A DNA stretch of 55,079 nucleotides, taken from the NCBI GenBank assembly GCA_030066015.1, contig JASJCL010000026.1:1-55079 (forward strand). Direction: 5' to 3'. This DNA is from Desulfosarcinaceae bacterium. Its GTDB lineage: Bacteria > Desulfobacterota > Desulfobacteria > Desulfobacterales > Desulfosarcinaceae. The translations under genes were made by a program, and so were the position numbers. Within the stretch, counting starts at the first letter, position 1, and each line of letters opens with the position of its first letter. The notes under the pieces are model-generated. The model ran no database searches and had not been told where the DNA came from. It saw only the letters and a list, made by a program, of their open reading frames with translations. Positions 8,018 through 15,782 of this stretch are shown here, one piece after another.

Positions 8018-9406
8018 TCACGAGCGGTAATCATCCGCCTTGACCTCGTAGCGCCGCATGATCTGCTGGAGGGCCTGCCGCTCGAGGCCGCACATGCGGG
8101 CGGCCTGGGTGACGTTGCCCCGGCAGGTGGTGAGGGCATACCCGATATAGCTGTGGTTGAAGTGCCGCAGGGTCTGCTCCTTGGCCTCCTTGTAGGGCAG
8201 GTCGCGGGTGTCCGGCGGCAGGGGGGCGGGTTGCTGAGTTGCCGTCAGGCCAACATCGCGGGGCGCGATGACCTCGCCCGCTGCGAACAGCAGGCCCTGG
8301 AGAACCAAGTTCTCCAGCTCGCGCACATTGCCCTCCCAGGGGTGGCGGCGAAAGGCTTCCAAGAGCTCGGGCGAGAGGCGTTTGAGCGGTTTGTTCTGAT
8401 CGCTGCAATGCTTCTCGAGGAGGTGGTGGGCAATGAGGGCGATATCTTCGCGCCGCTCCCGCAGCGGCGGCAGTTCGATGGGCAGGACGTTGAGGCGGTA
8501 GAAAAAGTCCTCACGGAAGCTGCCCTGGCGGATCTTCTCGCGCAGGTTCTGGTTGGTGGACGCCAAGATCCGGACGTCGACCTGCACGGGACGGGCGTCG
8601 CCCAGCGGCTTGAACTCTTTCTCCTGGAGGACGCGCAACAATTTGGTCTGGATGGTGGGGCTGACATCGCCGATCTCGTCCAGGAAGATGGTTCCCGTGT
8701 GGGCTTCCTGGAAGAGCCCGCGCTTGTCCTGGGTGGCATTGGTGAAGGCGCCCTTTTTATATCCGAAGAGTTCGCTCTCGAGGATATTCTCCGGCACCGT
8801 GGGGCAATTGACGGCGATGAAGGGTCGCTTGCGACGCTCGCTCAGGGTGTGGACGGCCCGGGCGGTGAGATCCTTACCGGTACCCGATTCGCCGGTGATC
8901 AGCACGGTGAGATCGGTTTTGGCCACCATCTGGATGGTCTCGAAAACCCGCTGCATGGCAGGACTCTCGCCCACCAGGTTTTGAAAACTATGGGTCGATT
9001 GGCACACCTCCAGGAGGCGCTGGTTCTCCCGCATCAGGCGGCTGCGTTCAAGGGCCTTTTCCAGCCGCAGCACCAATGCGTCATGCTCGAAGGGTTTGGT
9101 GATGAAGTCGTACGCACCGCGCTTCATTGCCTCCACCGCCATCTCGATGTGGCCGTACGCCGTCATCATCAATACGGTGAGATCGGGATACTGGCGTTTG
9201 ATCAGGTCCAACAGTTCCAGACCGTCCATGCCCGGCATTTTAATATCCGCCAGAACGAGATCGGTGCGCTCGGCCGCCAGCAGCCGCAGGGCGGCTTCGC
9301 CGGATGGGGCCGTCTGCAGTTCGCAGCCCAGCTCCGGCGCCAGACTGCGTTTCAGCAGTTGCAACATGTCGGGTTCGTCGTCGACGATCAGGAGTCGCTC
9401 TTTCAT
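8018..9406 (-). CDS. NtrC-family sigma-54-dependent response regulator
   Basis: 462 residues in the standard order. A receiver domain (about 1-120) has acidic-pocket residues VDDE and phosphoacceptor Asp54 (VLADIKMPG). An AAA+ domain has Walker A GESGTGKD (172-179), and a C-terminal Fis-type helix-turn-helix includes CRGNVTQAARMCGLERQALQ. The sigma-54 contact loop reads GAFTNA (219-224) instead of GAFTGA. The protein should activate sigma-54 promoters when phosphorylated by the kinase encoded immediately upstream, whose stop overlaps this start by four bases. It is the last gene of the operon that begins at 15101, so it is the obvious candidate activator of the divergent sigma-54 promoters at 15.2 and 15.6 kb, and perhaps of the pilin promoter at 7.75 kb. 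The target assignment is inference. Confidence 0.93.
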   Translation of the reverse strand: MKERLLIVDDEPDMLQLLKRSLAPELGCELQTAPSGEAALRLLAAERTDLVLADIKMPGMDGLELLDLIKRQYPDLTVLMMTAYGHIEMAVEAMKRGAYDFITKPFEHDALVLRLEKALERSRLMRENQRLLEVCQSTHSFQNLVGESPAMQRVFETIQMVAKTDLTVLITGESGTGKDLTARAVHTLSERRKRPFIAVNCPTVPENILESELFGYKKGAFTNATQDKRGLFQEAHTGTIFLDEIGDVSPTIQTKLLRVLQEKEFKPLGDARPVQVDVRILASTNQNLREKIRQGSFREDFFYRLNVLPIELPPLRERREDIALIAHHLLEKHCSDQNKPLKRLSPELLEAFRRHPWEGNVRELENLVLQGLLFAAGEVIAPRDVGLTATQQPAPLPPDTRDLPYKEAKEQTLRHFNHSYIGYALTTCRGNVTQAARMCGLERQALQQIMRRYEVKADDYRS

Positions 9407-10947
9407 GACCCATCTGCCTTTTCTGCCCCGGCATCGCTGGCATCGCCGGCTGCGGGCGACAGCGGCAGCAGGATGGAAAACGTGGTCCCCTGCCCGGCCC
9501 GGCTGGCGACACGGATATCACCGCCGTGGTTTTTGATGATGCCGTAGCTGACCGAGAGCCCCAGCCCGGTGCCCTGGTCGGTGGGTTTGGTGGTGAAGAA
9601 GGGATCGAATATGCGGGCCAGGTCCTTGGGATGAATGCCGCACCCGGTGTCCGCGACGTCCAGGATCATGTGCCCGCCGGCAGGGTCGCGGCGCGTGGTG
9701 AGGGTGAGGGTGCCCCGCTTGCCCATGGCGTAGCTGGCGTTCATGATGAGATTGATGAGGACCTGCTTGATTTTCTTGGCGTCCAGATGCAGGGGCGCAA
9801 TGTGGTCGTCATAGATTTTGTGGATCTCGATCTGGGCCAGATCTCCCTGATACTGCATGAACTGGAGCACCTCGTCAATGAGCGGGTGGATATCCACCGG
9901 CCCGCGTTGGGGCGGTGAGGAGCGTGCGAAGCTGAGCAGATCGCCGATGATGCTTTGGCAGTGGCGAACGTGCTTCTCGATGGTCTTCAGGTCCTGAAAG
10001 CGCTCCGTTTCCGGTCGCTCGCCGCGGAGCATGAGCTGGGTGTACCCCAGGATGATGCCCAACGGATTGTTGATCTCGTGGGCCACGCCGGCGGAAAGTT
10101 CGCCGATGGAGGCCAGTTTTTCGGCCTGTGCCATCTGTTCGCGCATGCGGCGCTGTTGTTCGATATCCTTTATCATCAGGTGGATGGTGGGCGGCTCGCC
10201 CTGGGGCCCCTCGGCCAGACTGCCGCTGAGGAGGGTGCGCCGGGCGGAGCCGTCGGGCAGGACCAGGTCCAGTTCCAGACTGGAGACGGCCCCCGCTCCC
10301 CGCAAGGCCGCCGTGAGCTGCTCCCAGTCGCGCCGTTGGGCCAGGTAGCATTTGAAATCGATCTTGCCGGCAACGGAGGGGGCCGCCGCGGGGGAGAGCA
10401 GACGGTGGCCGGCGGGATTGAGATCCAGGATCCGCCCCTCGCCGTCCACCACGGCGACCATATCCCGCGATCCCTCGAAGATGCGGCGGTATTTGGCCTC
10501 GGAGAGGGTCAAGGCCATGGTGCGTTCGCGCACCCGGCTCTCCAGGTTCTGATTGAGATCGAGGAGTTGGGCATGGGCGACCTGTAGGGCTTGCTTGTCC
10601 TTGGAGATCTGCTGATAGATCTGCCAGCTGCGCTCGAAGAAGAGGGTCACCGCGCCCACCACCATGAAGGAGAAGGAGTTGACGGCGCCGCTGTACGGCC
10701 GAATCTCGGCCCAGATGGCGGCGTGCCCCGTCATGAGGAGCAGTTGCTTCAGAATGTGCCCGGCGGAGCGCGATACGGCAAAGATGGAGAGGGCGTAGCA
10801 GAGCCAGAGCAGATAGGTCCAGATGATGTTGGTGGGCGCCAGTAGCCGCAGGCGCAGGGCCAACCGCAGGCAGAGAAAGGCGAGCAGAATCATGCCGAGC
10901 GAACCGGCCACGTCGACCAGCAATATGGGCACAAAACTGGCGGTCAT
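9403..10947 (-). CDS. Membrane-bound PAS sensor histidine kinase
   Basis: 514 residues. The N-terminus (about 1-110) carries three to four hydrophobic helices with little periplasmic sequence, so the signal is probably sensed in the membrane. A coiled coil (about 115-145, QALQVAHAQLLDLNQNLES), a PAS domain (about 148-265), a HisKA domain with the phosphorylatable His in GVAHEINNPLG (near residue 289) and a HATPase domain with DTGCGI and GTGLGLSVS follow. It overlaps both neighbours by four bases: the small membrane protein upstream and its cognate NtrC-type regulator downstream. Being encoded with the TauE/SafE permeases suggests it reports on their substrate or on the redox state tied to it. 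Confidence 0.92.
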   Translation of the reverse strand: MTASFVPILLVDVAGSLGMILLAFLCLRLALRLRLLAPTNIIWTYLLWLCYALSIFAVSRSAGHILKQLLLMTGHAAIWAEIRPYSGAVNSFSFMVVGAVTLFFERSWQIYQQISKDKQALQVAHAQLLDLNQNLESRVRERTMALTLSEAKYRRIFEGSRDMVAVVDGEGRILDLNPAGHRLLSPAAAPSVAGKIDFKCYLAQRRDWEQLTAALRGAGAVSSLELDLVLPDGSARRTLLSGSLAEGPQGEPPTIHLMIKDIEQQRRMREQMAQAEKLASIGELSAGVAHEINNPLGIILGYTQLMLRGERPETERFQDLKTIEKHVRHCQSIIGDLLSFARSSPPQRGPVDIHPLIDEVLQFMQYQGDLAQIEIHKIYDDHIAPLHLDAKKIKQVLINLIMNASYAMGKRGTLTLTTRRDPAGGHMILDVADTGCGIHPKDLARIFDPFFTTKPTDQGTGLGLSVSYGIIKNHGGDIRVASRAGQGTTFSILLPLSPAAGDASDAGAEKADGS

Positions 10948-11429
10948 GGTGGGGACTCCCCAGCGCTCTCCGCTTCCGCTTCGGCCAGCAGCCGGCGCAG
11001 CCCGCGGTAGAGAAAGTACATGGCCGGCACACAGAGCAGGTGATCCAGCTTCAACAGATAGTAAAGAAGGGCCAGGCCGAAATGTCCGGGGAGGCTGTCA
11101 ATGTGAATACGCCAGAAGCCCACCTTGCGGATCCCCAGCAGATCGAGGTGCTCGTCCATGAAATGAACCGTCATCGCACCGAGGTTCCAGAGGATGAACA
11201 GGATGGCGGCCAATTGGATGTACTTCCAGCCCTGCTCCCGCACGAGGTTGCGCTGCCGAAGCCAGAACTCCAGAGTCCCCATGGAAACGATGAAGAAGAG
11301 ATGGGCGATCTGATGCACGTAGAGGCCTTCTGGCGCCCCGTGGGTCTGGGTGGCCCCAGCGGGATCGGCGGTCAGCAGAACGCCCATCAAAAGCCCGGTG
11401 AGGGATGCAGCGGCTCGCAGGACACTCAT
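10944..11429 (-). CDS. Small multi-pass membrane protein with signal peptide, unknown
   Basis: The start at 11429 was chosen because this ATG overlaps the stop of the upstream permease gene (ATGA). The frame is also open further upstream, but that part lies within the permease gene. The 161-residue product has a signal-peptide-like start (SLTGLLMGVLLTADPAGA) and about four hydrophobic segments containing several His residues near their ends (YVHQIAHLFFI, TVHFMDEH, WRIHIDSLPGHFG). The histidines in or near membrane helices could bind haem or metal, but no family is recognised. It may be an accessory to the permease or a sensory partner of the kinase it overlaps. Confidence 0.8.
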   Translation of the reverse strand: MSVLRAAASLTGLLMGVLLTADPAGATQTHGAPEGLYVHQIAHLFFIVSMGTLEFWLRQRNLVREQGWKYIQLAAILFILWNLGAMTVHFMDEHLDLLGIRKVGFWRIHIDSLPGHFGLALLYYLLKLDHLLCVPAMYFLYRGLRRLLAEAEAESAGESPP

Positions 11430-12178
11430 AGGAAAGCCCTTTGCAGTAGTTTCGCACACAGTAGCAGCAGCACAACGGCGAAGATCTGACGGACCGCGCG
11501 GCCCTTCATCTTCGCAGACATGAGGCGCGAGCCCAACTGCCCCCCGGCGAAGGAGAAAAGGGCGGCCAGCCCGATGAAGTGCCAGTCGGGAGGCGTGAGC
11601 GCCACATGGGCGACAAAGCCTGAAAAGGAGGGAAAGATGACGATGAAGATGGAGGTGGCCGCGGCCGCTTTCGTGGGTAGCCGGAGGCCGTAGATGAGCA
11701 GGGGCACGATAAAGACGCCGCCGCCGATGCCGAGCACCCCGCCCACCAGCCCCACCAGAACACCAATGAGGCCGCCACCGACGATATTCAGCCAGATGGG
11801 CCATGGTGTCGGCCGCACCGCCGGTTCGCCCGCAAACAGCATCCGCAGGGCGGCCAGAAAGAGTACGGCGGCCATGATGGCGGCCACCTGCCGGCGATCG
11901 ATGAAACCAATGAGCAGCGCACCCAGGGGGGCCGCTGCAGTGGACGCCAGAAGAAGGGGCAGAGCGGTGGTGAGGTCGATCAACCCCCTGCGGAAATAGG
12001 TGATGGCGGCGCTCAGGGCAGCGATCCCATTGAGAAAAAGAGAGGTCGGTATGGCGGTGGTGACGGGATAGCCCACCAGGAGGAAAAGCGGGGCATAGAC
12101 CAATCCGCCGCCCAACCCCACCATGGTCAGGATGAAGGATGCGATGAAGATGGCCGCCAGAAGCAGGGCCAGTGTCAT
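11426..12178 (-). CDS. TauE/SafE family permease
   Basis: 250 residues with about eight transmembrane helices and the two Gly-rich repeats typical of TauE/SafE: TMVGLGGGLVYAPLFLLVGYP near the start and GGVLGIGGGVFIVPLLI near the middle. Members move small anions across the inner membrane; sulfite, sulfonates and sulfoacetate are documented cases. The size is normal for the family. It lies between the 192-residue membrane protein and the small protein ahead of the kinase. A second, larger member of the same family is encoded about 0.7 kb upstream in the same operon, so the two may handle substrate and product or form different gates. Substrate is not evident from sequence. Confidence 0.92.
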   Translation of the reverse strand: MTLALLLAAIFIASFILTMVGLGGGLVYAPLFLLVGYPVTTAIPTSLFLNGIAALSAAITYFRRGLIDLTTALPLLLASTAAAPLGALLIGFIDRRQVAAIMAAVLFLAALRMLFAGEPAVRPTPWPIWLNIVGGGLIGVLVGLVGGVLGIGGGVFIVPLLIYGLRLPTKAAAATSIFIVIFPSFSGFVAHVALTPPDWHFIGLAALFSFAGGQLGSRLMSAKMKGRAVRQIFAVVLLLLCAKLLQRAFL

Positions 12179-12183
12179 GCCAG

Positions 12184-12762
12184 TCAGGAATCCTTGCTAT
12201 TTCGCTTGCGCCATTGCCATTCGGCGATCCCCCAGAGCAGGTGGATGAGGAAGAGGGAGATGACCCACCATGCCAGCGCGCTCACAGGAGCGGGATCACC
12301 GCTGCCGGCAAGGCTAAAGATATGGGATTTGCCGAACAATGCCAATAGATTTTCCGACCGGTAGGCATCGTTGACATAGGCCGCCATCAGCAGAATGGGC
12401 AATATGGTGGTCAGGATGTTGTTCAGGAAGCCTTCGAAGAAATAGTCGTAGTAGACTTTGTTCAACTGAGCCTGGTCGATATTCTTGGCCAGCGCCTTGG
12501 CCTTGTCGCGGTCCGCGATGGTCAACGCCGTTTGGCGGAGGTTGGACCAGTGGCTGAACTCGGCTTTGAGGGCTTCGTAGCGCTTGGTGGTGTAGTGCTT
12601 TCTGAAAAATTTGGTGCCGGCCGTGGTGAGCAGCGCGAGGATGAACAGCGTGGCCGCCGGGCCCAATATGTGCAGCGGTGCCACCAGGGCATCCACGACA
12701 CGCACGACCACTTCCAAAATGGTGAGTATCTTCAGCCAGACCGTATCCAGAAATTCGTCCAA
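12184..12762 (-). CDS. Membrane protein with Oxa1/EMC3-like layout, unknown
   Basis: 192 residues. The start is a TTG at 12762: it is preceded at good spacing by AGAGG, and no better ATG exists. The protein has one amphipathic or hydrophobic N-terminal segment, a first membrane helix (about 31-47), a long charged helical hairpin (about 50-105, FFRKHYTTKRYEALKAEF and onward) and two or three further membrane helices at the C-terminus ending in WRKRNSKDS. A membrane helix, cytoplasmic coiled coil and helical bundle is the layout of DUF106/EMC3-type members of the Oxa1 superfamily. That match is by architecture only. It lies between two TauE/SafE permease genes and may help assemble or gate them. 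Confidence 0.72.
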   Translation of the reverse strand: MDEFLDTVWLKILTILEVVVRVVDALVAPLHILGPAATLFILALLTTAGTKFFRKHYTTKRYEALKAEFSHWSNLRQTALTIADRDKAKALAKNIDQAQLNKVYYDYFFEGFLNNILTTILPILLMAAYVNDAYRSENLLALFGKSHIFSLAGSGDPAPVSALAWWVISLFLIHLLWGIAEWQWRKRNSKDS

Positions 12763-12844
12763 GCTGTCCTCTCAGGCGACACTGCTGTGGGGTTACCGGG
12801 GGAAGAGCGGATCCGCTTCCCCCGGTTTCGGTCAACCCTCCGGG

Positions 12845-14545
12845 TTAGATCCAGATCTCGATCTTGAAGAACCGGAAGAACAGGAAGAACAGGGTGATCG
12901 CCAGGACGATCTTCAGGGTTTTCTCGCTGAAGAGCTTCTGGGCCCGGCTGCCCAGCATACCGCCGGCGAAGCCGCCGATGATAATGGCGATCATCAACCA
13001 CATATCGGGCAGGTAGCCCGTCATCAGGTAACCAATGAAGGCGCCGATGCTGGAAAACGAGGTCCCGATGAGGGAGATGGGCACCGCCACGTACATGGGC
13101 AGGGCACCGATGGTGGTCATGGCGGGCACCAGCAGGAAGCCGCCGCCGATACCGAAGGAGCGGGAAACCACCCCGATGGCCAGACCGAGGATGGCGAACA
13201 GCAGGGGATTGATGGTGAACTCTTCGCCCCAGAACTTGAAGCGGTAGTCGGTCAGACCGGTCTTGACCGGCTCGATGCGCCCCATCTCCACCGAGGTGCC
13301 CTCCGACTTGGCCTTGGCCACCGCCTCGTTGAATTTTTTGACCATGGCCTTGATGTTCTTGCGCTTCTCCATCACCTTGGGGCTCAGTTCACGCAGGGTC
13401 TGGAACCCCATGATGACCACCAGGATGGCCAGCCACTCTTTGTAGGCCTTCATGGGCAGTAGGGCGGAGACATATTTGCCGAGCCAGATGGAGCCGATGA
13501 AGATCCCCACGCCGAAGGAGAGGCCCACCGGCCAGGCCACCCGGCGCTCCACCACGGCATAGCGGTAGAAGGAGCCCAGGGGGGAGAAGAGGGTCAAGGC
13601 CATGTTGGAGGGTTTGAGGACGTTGGCGGCGTTGATGCCGATGGGGCCGGCCGTCTGAACGACCAGCACCTGGAAGGCCGCCATGAGCATGCCGCCGGCG
13701 GCACCGATCATGGAGAAATAGGTCCCCACGAGAATGGCGCCGATGATGATCCAGAGGGGATTCATGTAGCGAAAGCCTTTACCGAGCCAGAAGCCGTTCT
13801 TGAGAACCTTGAAGGAGCCGCTCTCAGTGCCGTTGACGTAGACCTCGAATCCCGTCTCCGGCGGGGTGTGGCGGTAGGTCTTGAAGCTGGCGGTGAACTT
13901 GCCGGTGGCCTTGTCCAGCTTGATACTGGTATTTTTGTCCCAATAGTTGCCAGTGGTGGCGTGGTCGCTGATGACGGTGCGGGAGAAGATGGTCACCTTG
14001 CCGACCTTGTTGCCCTCCTTGACGATCGTGTTGATCCCGTAATCGGTCTCATTGGCGTATCGGAGAAAGTTCCACTGGGCATCGCTCTGAATGGGGCCCA
14101 GCATCGTTTTGACCTCGTCGCCGAGGTCGGCGAAGTTCTTCTTGAGATAGAACATGGTCGTGGAGTAAATCCCGTTGCCCTTGCCCAAGAGCACCGAAGG
14201 ACCACCGAACCTCTTCTTGCCGGTTTCGCCGAAGGCGGCCGGATTGGTGGTGAGGAGATAGTAAAGGGGCGGGATTTCGGTATCGAGCGCGAACTTGTTT
14301 TTCTCGGCGTCTTTCTTCAGTCGTTTGGTTTCGTGGGCGCCGTTGGTATCGTTGGGGGCGAACAGCTCCTGCATGGCGACGGTCAGGTAGAGGTCCTGCC
14401 CCGGCGCGATGGTGCCCTCGATGGTGACCGTATCGCCGGCCTTGAATTCAGCGCCCGAAACAGTGGCCGTGGCGGCCCACACGCCCGGGGTCGCCACACC
14501 GATGGTTAAGAGTGCCAGAATGGTCAGATAGAGAAATTTGCGCAT
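12845..14545 (-). CDS. TauE/SafE permease with large N-terminal periplasmic domain
   Basis: 566 residues, about twice the family norm. A signal peptide (1-25, cut near VWA|AT) is followed by roughly 230 residues predicted to lie in the periplasm, starting with a beta-rich stretch (SGAEFKAGDTVTIEGTIAPG). The TauE/SafE membrane domain then runs from about 260 to 566. Its repeats are MIGAAGGMLMAAFQVLV and RSFGIGGGFLLVPAMTTIG, and a cytoplasmic charged loop (KVMEKRKNIKAMVKKFNEAV) sits between the two halves. The periplasmic domain may bind or deliver the anion. A strong AGGAGGAGG ribosome-binding site precedes the start, suggesting high expression. It is the second gene of the operon driven by the proposed sigma-54 promoter at 15.2 kb. 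Confidence 0.9.
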   Translation of the reverse strand: MRKFLYLTILALLTIGVATPGVWAATATVSGAEFKAGDTVTIEGTIAPGQDLYLTVAMQELFAPNDTNGAHETKRLKKDAEKNKFALDTEIPPLYYLLTTNPAAFGETGKKRFGGPSVLLGKGNGIYSTTMFYLKKNFADLGDEVKTMLGPIQSDAQWNFLRYANETDYGINTIVKEGNKVGKVTIFSRTVISDHATTGNYWDKNTSIKLDKATGKFTASFKTYRHTPPETGFEVYVNGTESGSFKVLKNGFWLGKGFRYMNPLWIIIGAILVGTYFSMIGAAGGMLMAAFQVLVVQTAGPIGINAANVLKPSNMALTLFSPLGSFYRYAVVERRVAWPVGLSFGVGIFIGSIWLGKYVSALLPMKAYKEWLAILVVIMGFQTLRELSPKVMEKRKNIKAMVKKFNEAVAKAKSEGTSVEMGRIEPVKTGLTDYRFKFWGEEFTINPLLFAILGLAIGVVSRSFGIGGGFLLVPAMTTIGALPMYVAVPISLIGTSFSSIGAFIGYLMTGYLPDMWLMIAIIIGGFAGGMLGSRAQKLFSEKTLKIVLAITLFFLFFRFFKIEIWI

Positions 14546-14675
14546 TGTCCTCCTCCTAAAGTTAACGAATGGTTGATCAAGTCGTGTTCAAACGGGTCAG
14601 CACAACGGATTCGGCGTCACGACCTCCTTTCACGTGTCCCGGGCGATGAATTCACGGAAAAGCCTGCCACACCTC

Positions 14676-15101
14676 TCAGTGAAGCTGAAAATACCGAACA
14701 GCCAGGGCGCCACCCAGCCAACTGGTGACACTGCCGACCGGTACCAGCACCCAGAGCTGCTGCAACTCAACCGGGGTAACCCCGAACAATTGCCAGAAGA
14801 GAAGATTCGTCCCCACCGCGGCCAAGAGAACGACGGCCACACCAGCCCCAATGGCCGCCAGCCGTTTGTGGGTGAACGCATGCCGGCTTTTCGCGATGAG
14901 GCCGTACCCCGTCAGGGCCGTGTTAAAGCCCACGATCACCGGCAACAGGGGGGTGACCGCGGTCGGTGTCAGCAGAAGTGCAAGAAATCCCGCCAGAATC
15001 AGTACGCCGACGATACCGGCGGCAATCCGGCCACAAAGAGCTGCCAGTCGTGAGGTGCCCAACTTCATCAGGCCATCATGGAAAAGGTGGATAGCGAGCA
15101 T
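14676..15101 (-). CDS. Four-helix membrane protein, first gene of the permease operon, unknown
   Basis: 141 residues with four predicted membrane helices (about 22-45, 47-65, 83-105 and 115-135) and short loops, one with KSRHAFTHKRLA. No family is recognised. A clear AGGAG site precedes the ATG. It is the promoter-proximal gene of the minus-strand operon, about 73 nt downstream of the predicted transcription start and 130 bp ahead of the large TauE/SafE gene. By position it is probably part of the same transport or sensing function. Confidence 0.75.
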   Translation of the reverse strand: MLAIHLFHDGLMKLGTSRLAALCGRIAAGIVGVLILAGFLALLLTPTAVTPLLPVIVGFNTALTGYGLIAKSRHAFTHKRLAAIGAGVAVVLLAAVGTNLLFWQLFGVTPVELQQLWVLVPVGSVTSWLGGALAVRYFQLH

Positions 15102-15184
15102 CTAAATCTCCTGTGTTTTTAACTATGTAACGCGATATGTCCCACGTTGCGACACCGCGGGCCGCTGGCACTCTGAATAGCCTG

Positions 15185-15200
15185 AGCAAGCAATATGCCA
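15185..15200 (-). promoter_or_regulatory. Sigma-54 promoter for the TauE/SafE-kinase operon
   Basis: Minus-strand TGGCATATTGCTTGCT matches the consensus TGGYAYRNNNNTTGCW at every defined position, including GG-N10-GC. A start near 15174 gives a leader of about 73 nt before the first gene of the operon. By base-frequency reasoning a perfect match is expected about 0.1 times in both strands of a window this long. Confidence 0.75.
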
Positions 15201-15216
15201 CGCGATCAGCGCAGCT

Positions 15217-15250
15217 GGCCGCTGACGGCCAAGCGGCCGATTATTTTTTT
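15217..15250 (+). terminator. Plus-strand intrinsic terminator with no obvious gene upstream
   Basis: Arms GGCCGCT (15217-15223) and AGCGGCC (15232-15238) pair perfectly around an 8-nt loop and are followed by GATTATTTTTTT. The T-run fixes the direction as plus. The only plus-strand sequence before it is antisense to the permease operon leader, so it may end an antisense or small RNA, or insulate the divergent promoters. Confidence 0.5.
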
Positions 15251-15337
15251 ATGTAGTATTTTCAGAATGTTAATTTGCGGATTGCCGATCGCGGAACCTG
15301 GGGGGAAACGGACAGGACCGTAGCGTCGGCCACCTCG

Positions 15338-15359
15338 GGTGCAATGATTGTTTTGCACC
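15338..15359. promoter_or_regulatory. 22-bp dyad, copy 1, probable enhancer-type activator site
   Basis: Left arm GGTGCAA and right arm TTGCACC are separated by 8 bp. It shares 15 of 22 bases with copy 2, including GGTGCAAT at the left end and TGCACC at the right end. It starts 137 bp past the minus-strand sigma-54 box, a usual enhancer distance for NtrC-type proteins. Confidence 0.65.
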
Positions 15360-15423
15360 TCCAGAATTTTCGATATTTACCTATTGTTTTCAGATAGATG
15401 TATAATCGCACCCTTTTTTAGGC

Positions 15424-15445
15424 GGTGCAATACAATTACTGCACC
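15424..15445. promoter_or_regulatory. 22-bp dyad, copy 2, probable enhancer-type activator site
   Basis: Left arm GGTGCA and right arm TGCACC are separated by 10 bp, with the same outer bases and total length as copy 1. It ends 135 bp before the plus-strand sigma-54 box. The centres of the two copies are 86 bp apart, near eight helical turns, so bound activators would lie on the same face of DNA. Confidence 0.65.
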
Positions 15446-15580
15446 ACCTGTGCGACGACCGCAGTCCAGGCCCCCGACGAATGGATTTGAAGCGGGGCCT
15501 GAAATCTACAACGGGCTGATATAGTTATCATTTTAAAGCCGGCACGATTTACGACCAGGGCCAAAGGGTACCCTTTACAA

Positions 15581-15596
15581 TGGTATGTAATTTGCG
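15581..15596 (+). promoter_or_regulatory. Sigma-54 promoter for the ferredoxin/molybdoenzyme operon
   Basis: TGGTATGTAATTTGCG matches TGGYAYRNNNNTTGCW at all positions but the last, with GG-N10-GC intact. A start near 15607 leaves a leader of about 176 nt before the ferredoxin gene. Confidence 0.7.
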
Positions 15597-15782
15597 ATAC
15601 TGGCAAATGGTCATCACCGCTGTTCCACCGGCTCGCAACAACGGGGAGAGGCCCTGGGGAGGGTGCCAGCAGCCGCCTCGCCCAGTGACGCTTCAACGGA
15701 ACGGTCCAGCGGTGGCAATCGCAAAACGAAAGACGTCATCAACTGCAAATAGGATGTCCACACTTCAGCGGAGGCTTAAGGG

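Larger units (their letters stand above)
15102..15782. other. Divergent control region shared by the permease and redox operons
   Basis: 681 bp, lower in GC than its surroundings. From left to right it contains an outward sigma-54 promoter on the minus strand (15185-15200), a plus-strand intrinsic terminator (15217-15250), two 22-bp dyads (15338-15359 and 15424-15445) flanking an AT-rich stretch with a TATAAT at 15401-15406, and an outward sigma-54 promoter on the plus strand (15581-15596). The promoter-to-nearest-dyad gaps are 137 and 135 bp. No convincing protein-coding gene is seen. Confidence 0.75.

Noticed and set aside
7880-9547. A 555-codon plus-strand open frame opposite the response regulator
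   Set aside because: The minus strand encodes a textbook NtrC-family protein; the plus frame has low-complexity composition with no motif.
15384-15406. A sigma-70 promoter around TATAAT at 15401
   Set aside because: The only TTG-like hexamer is 11 bp away, too close for a -35 element.
15338-15445. The two 22-bp dyads as classical NtrC boxes
   Set aside because: NtrC sites are TGCACC-N5-GGTGCA; here the half-sites are in the opposite orientation, so a different activator is more likely.
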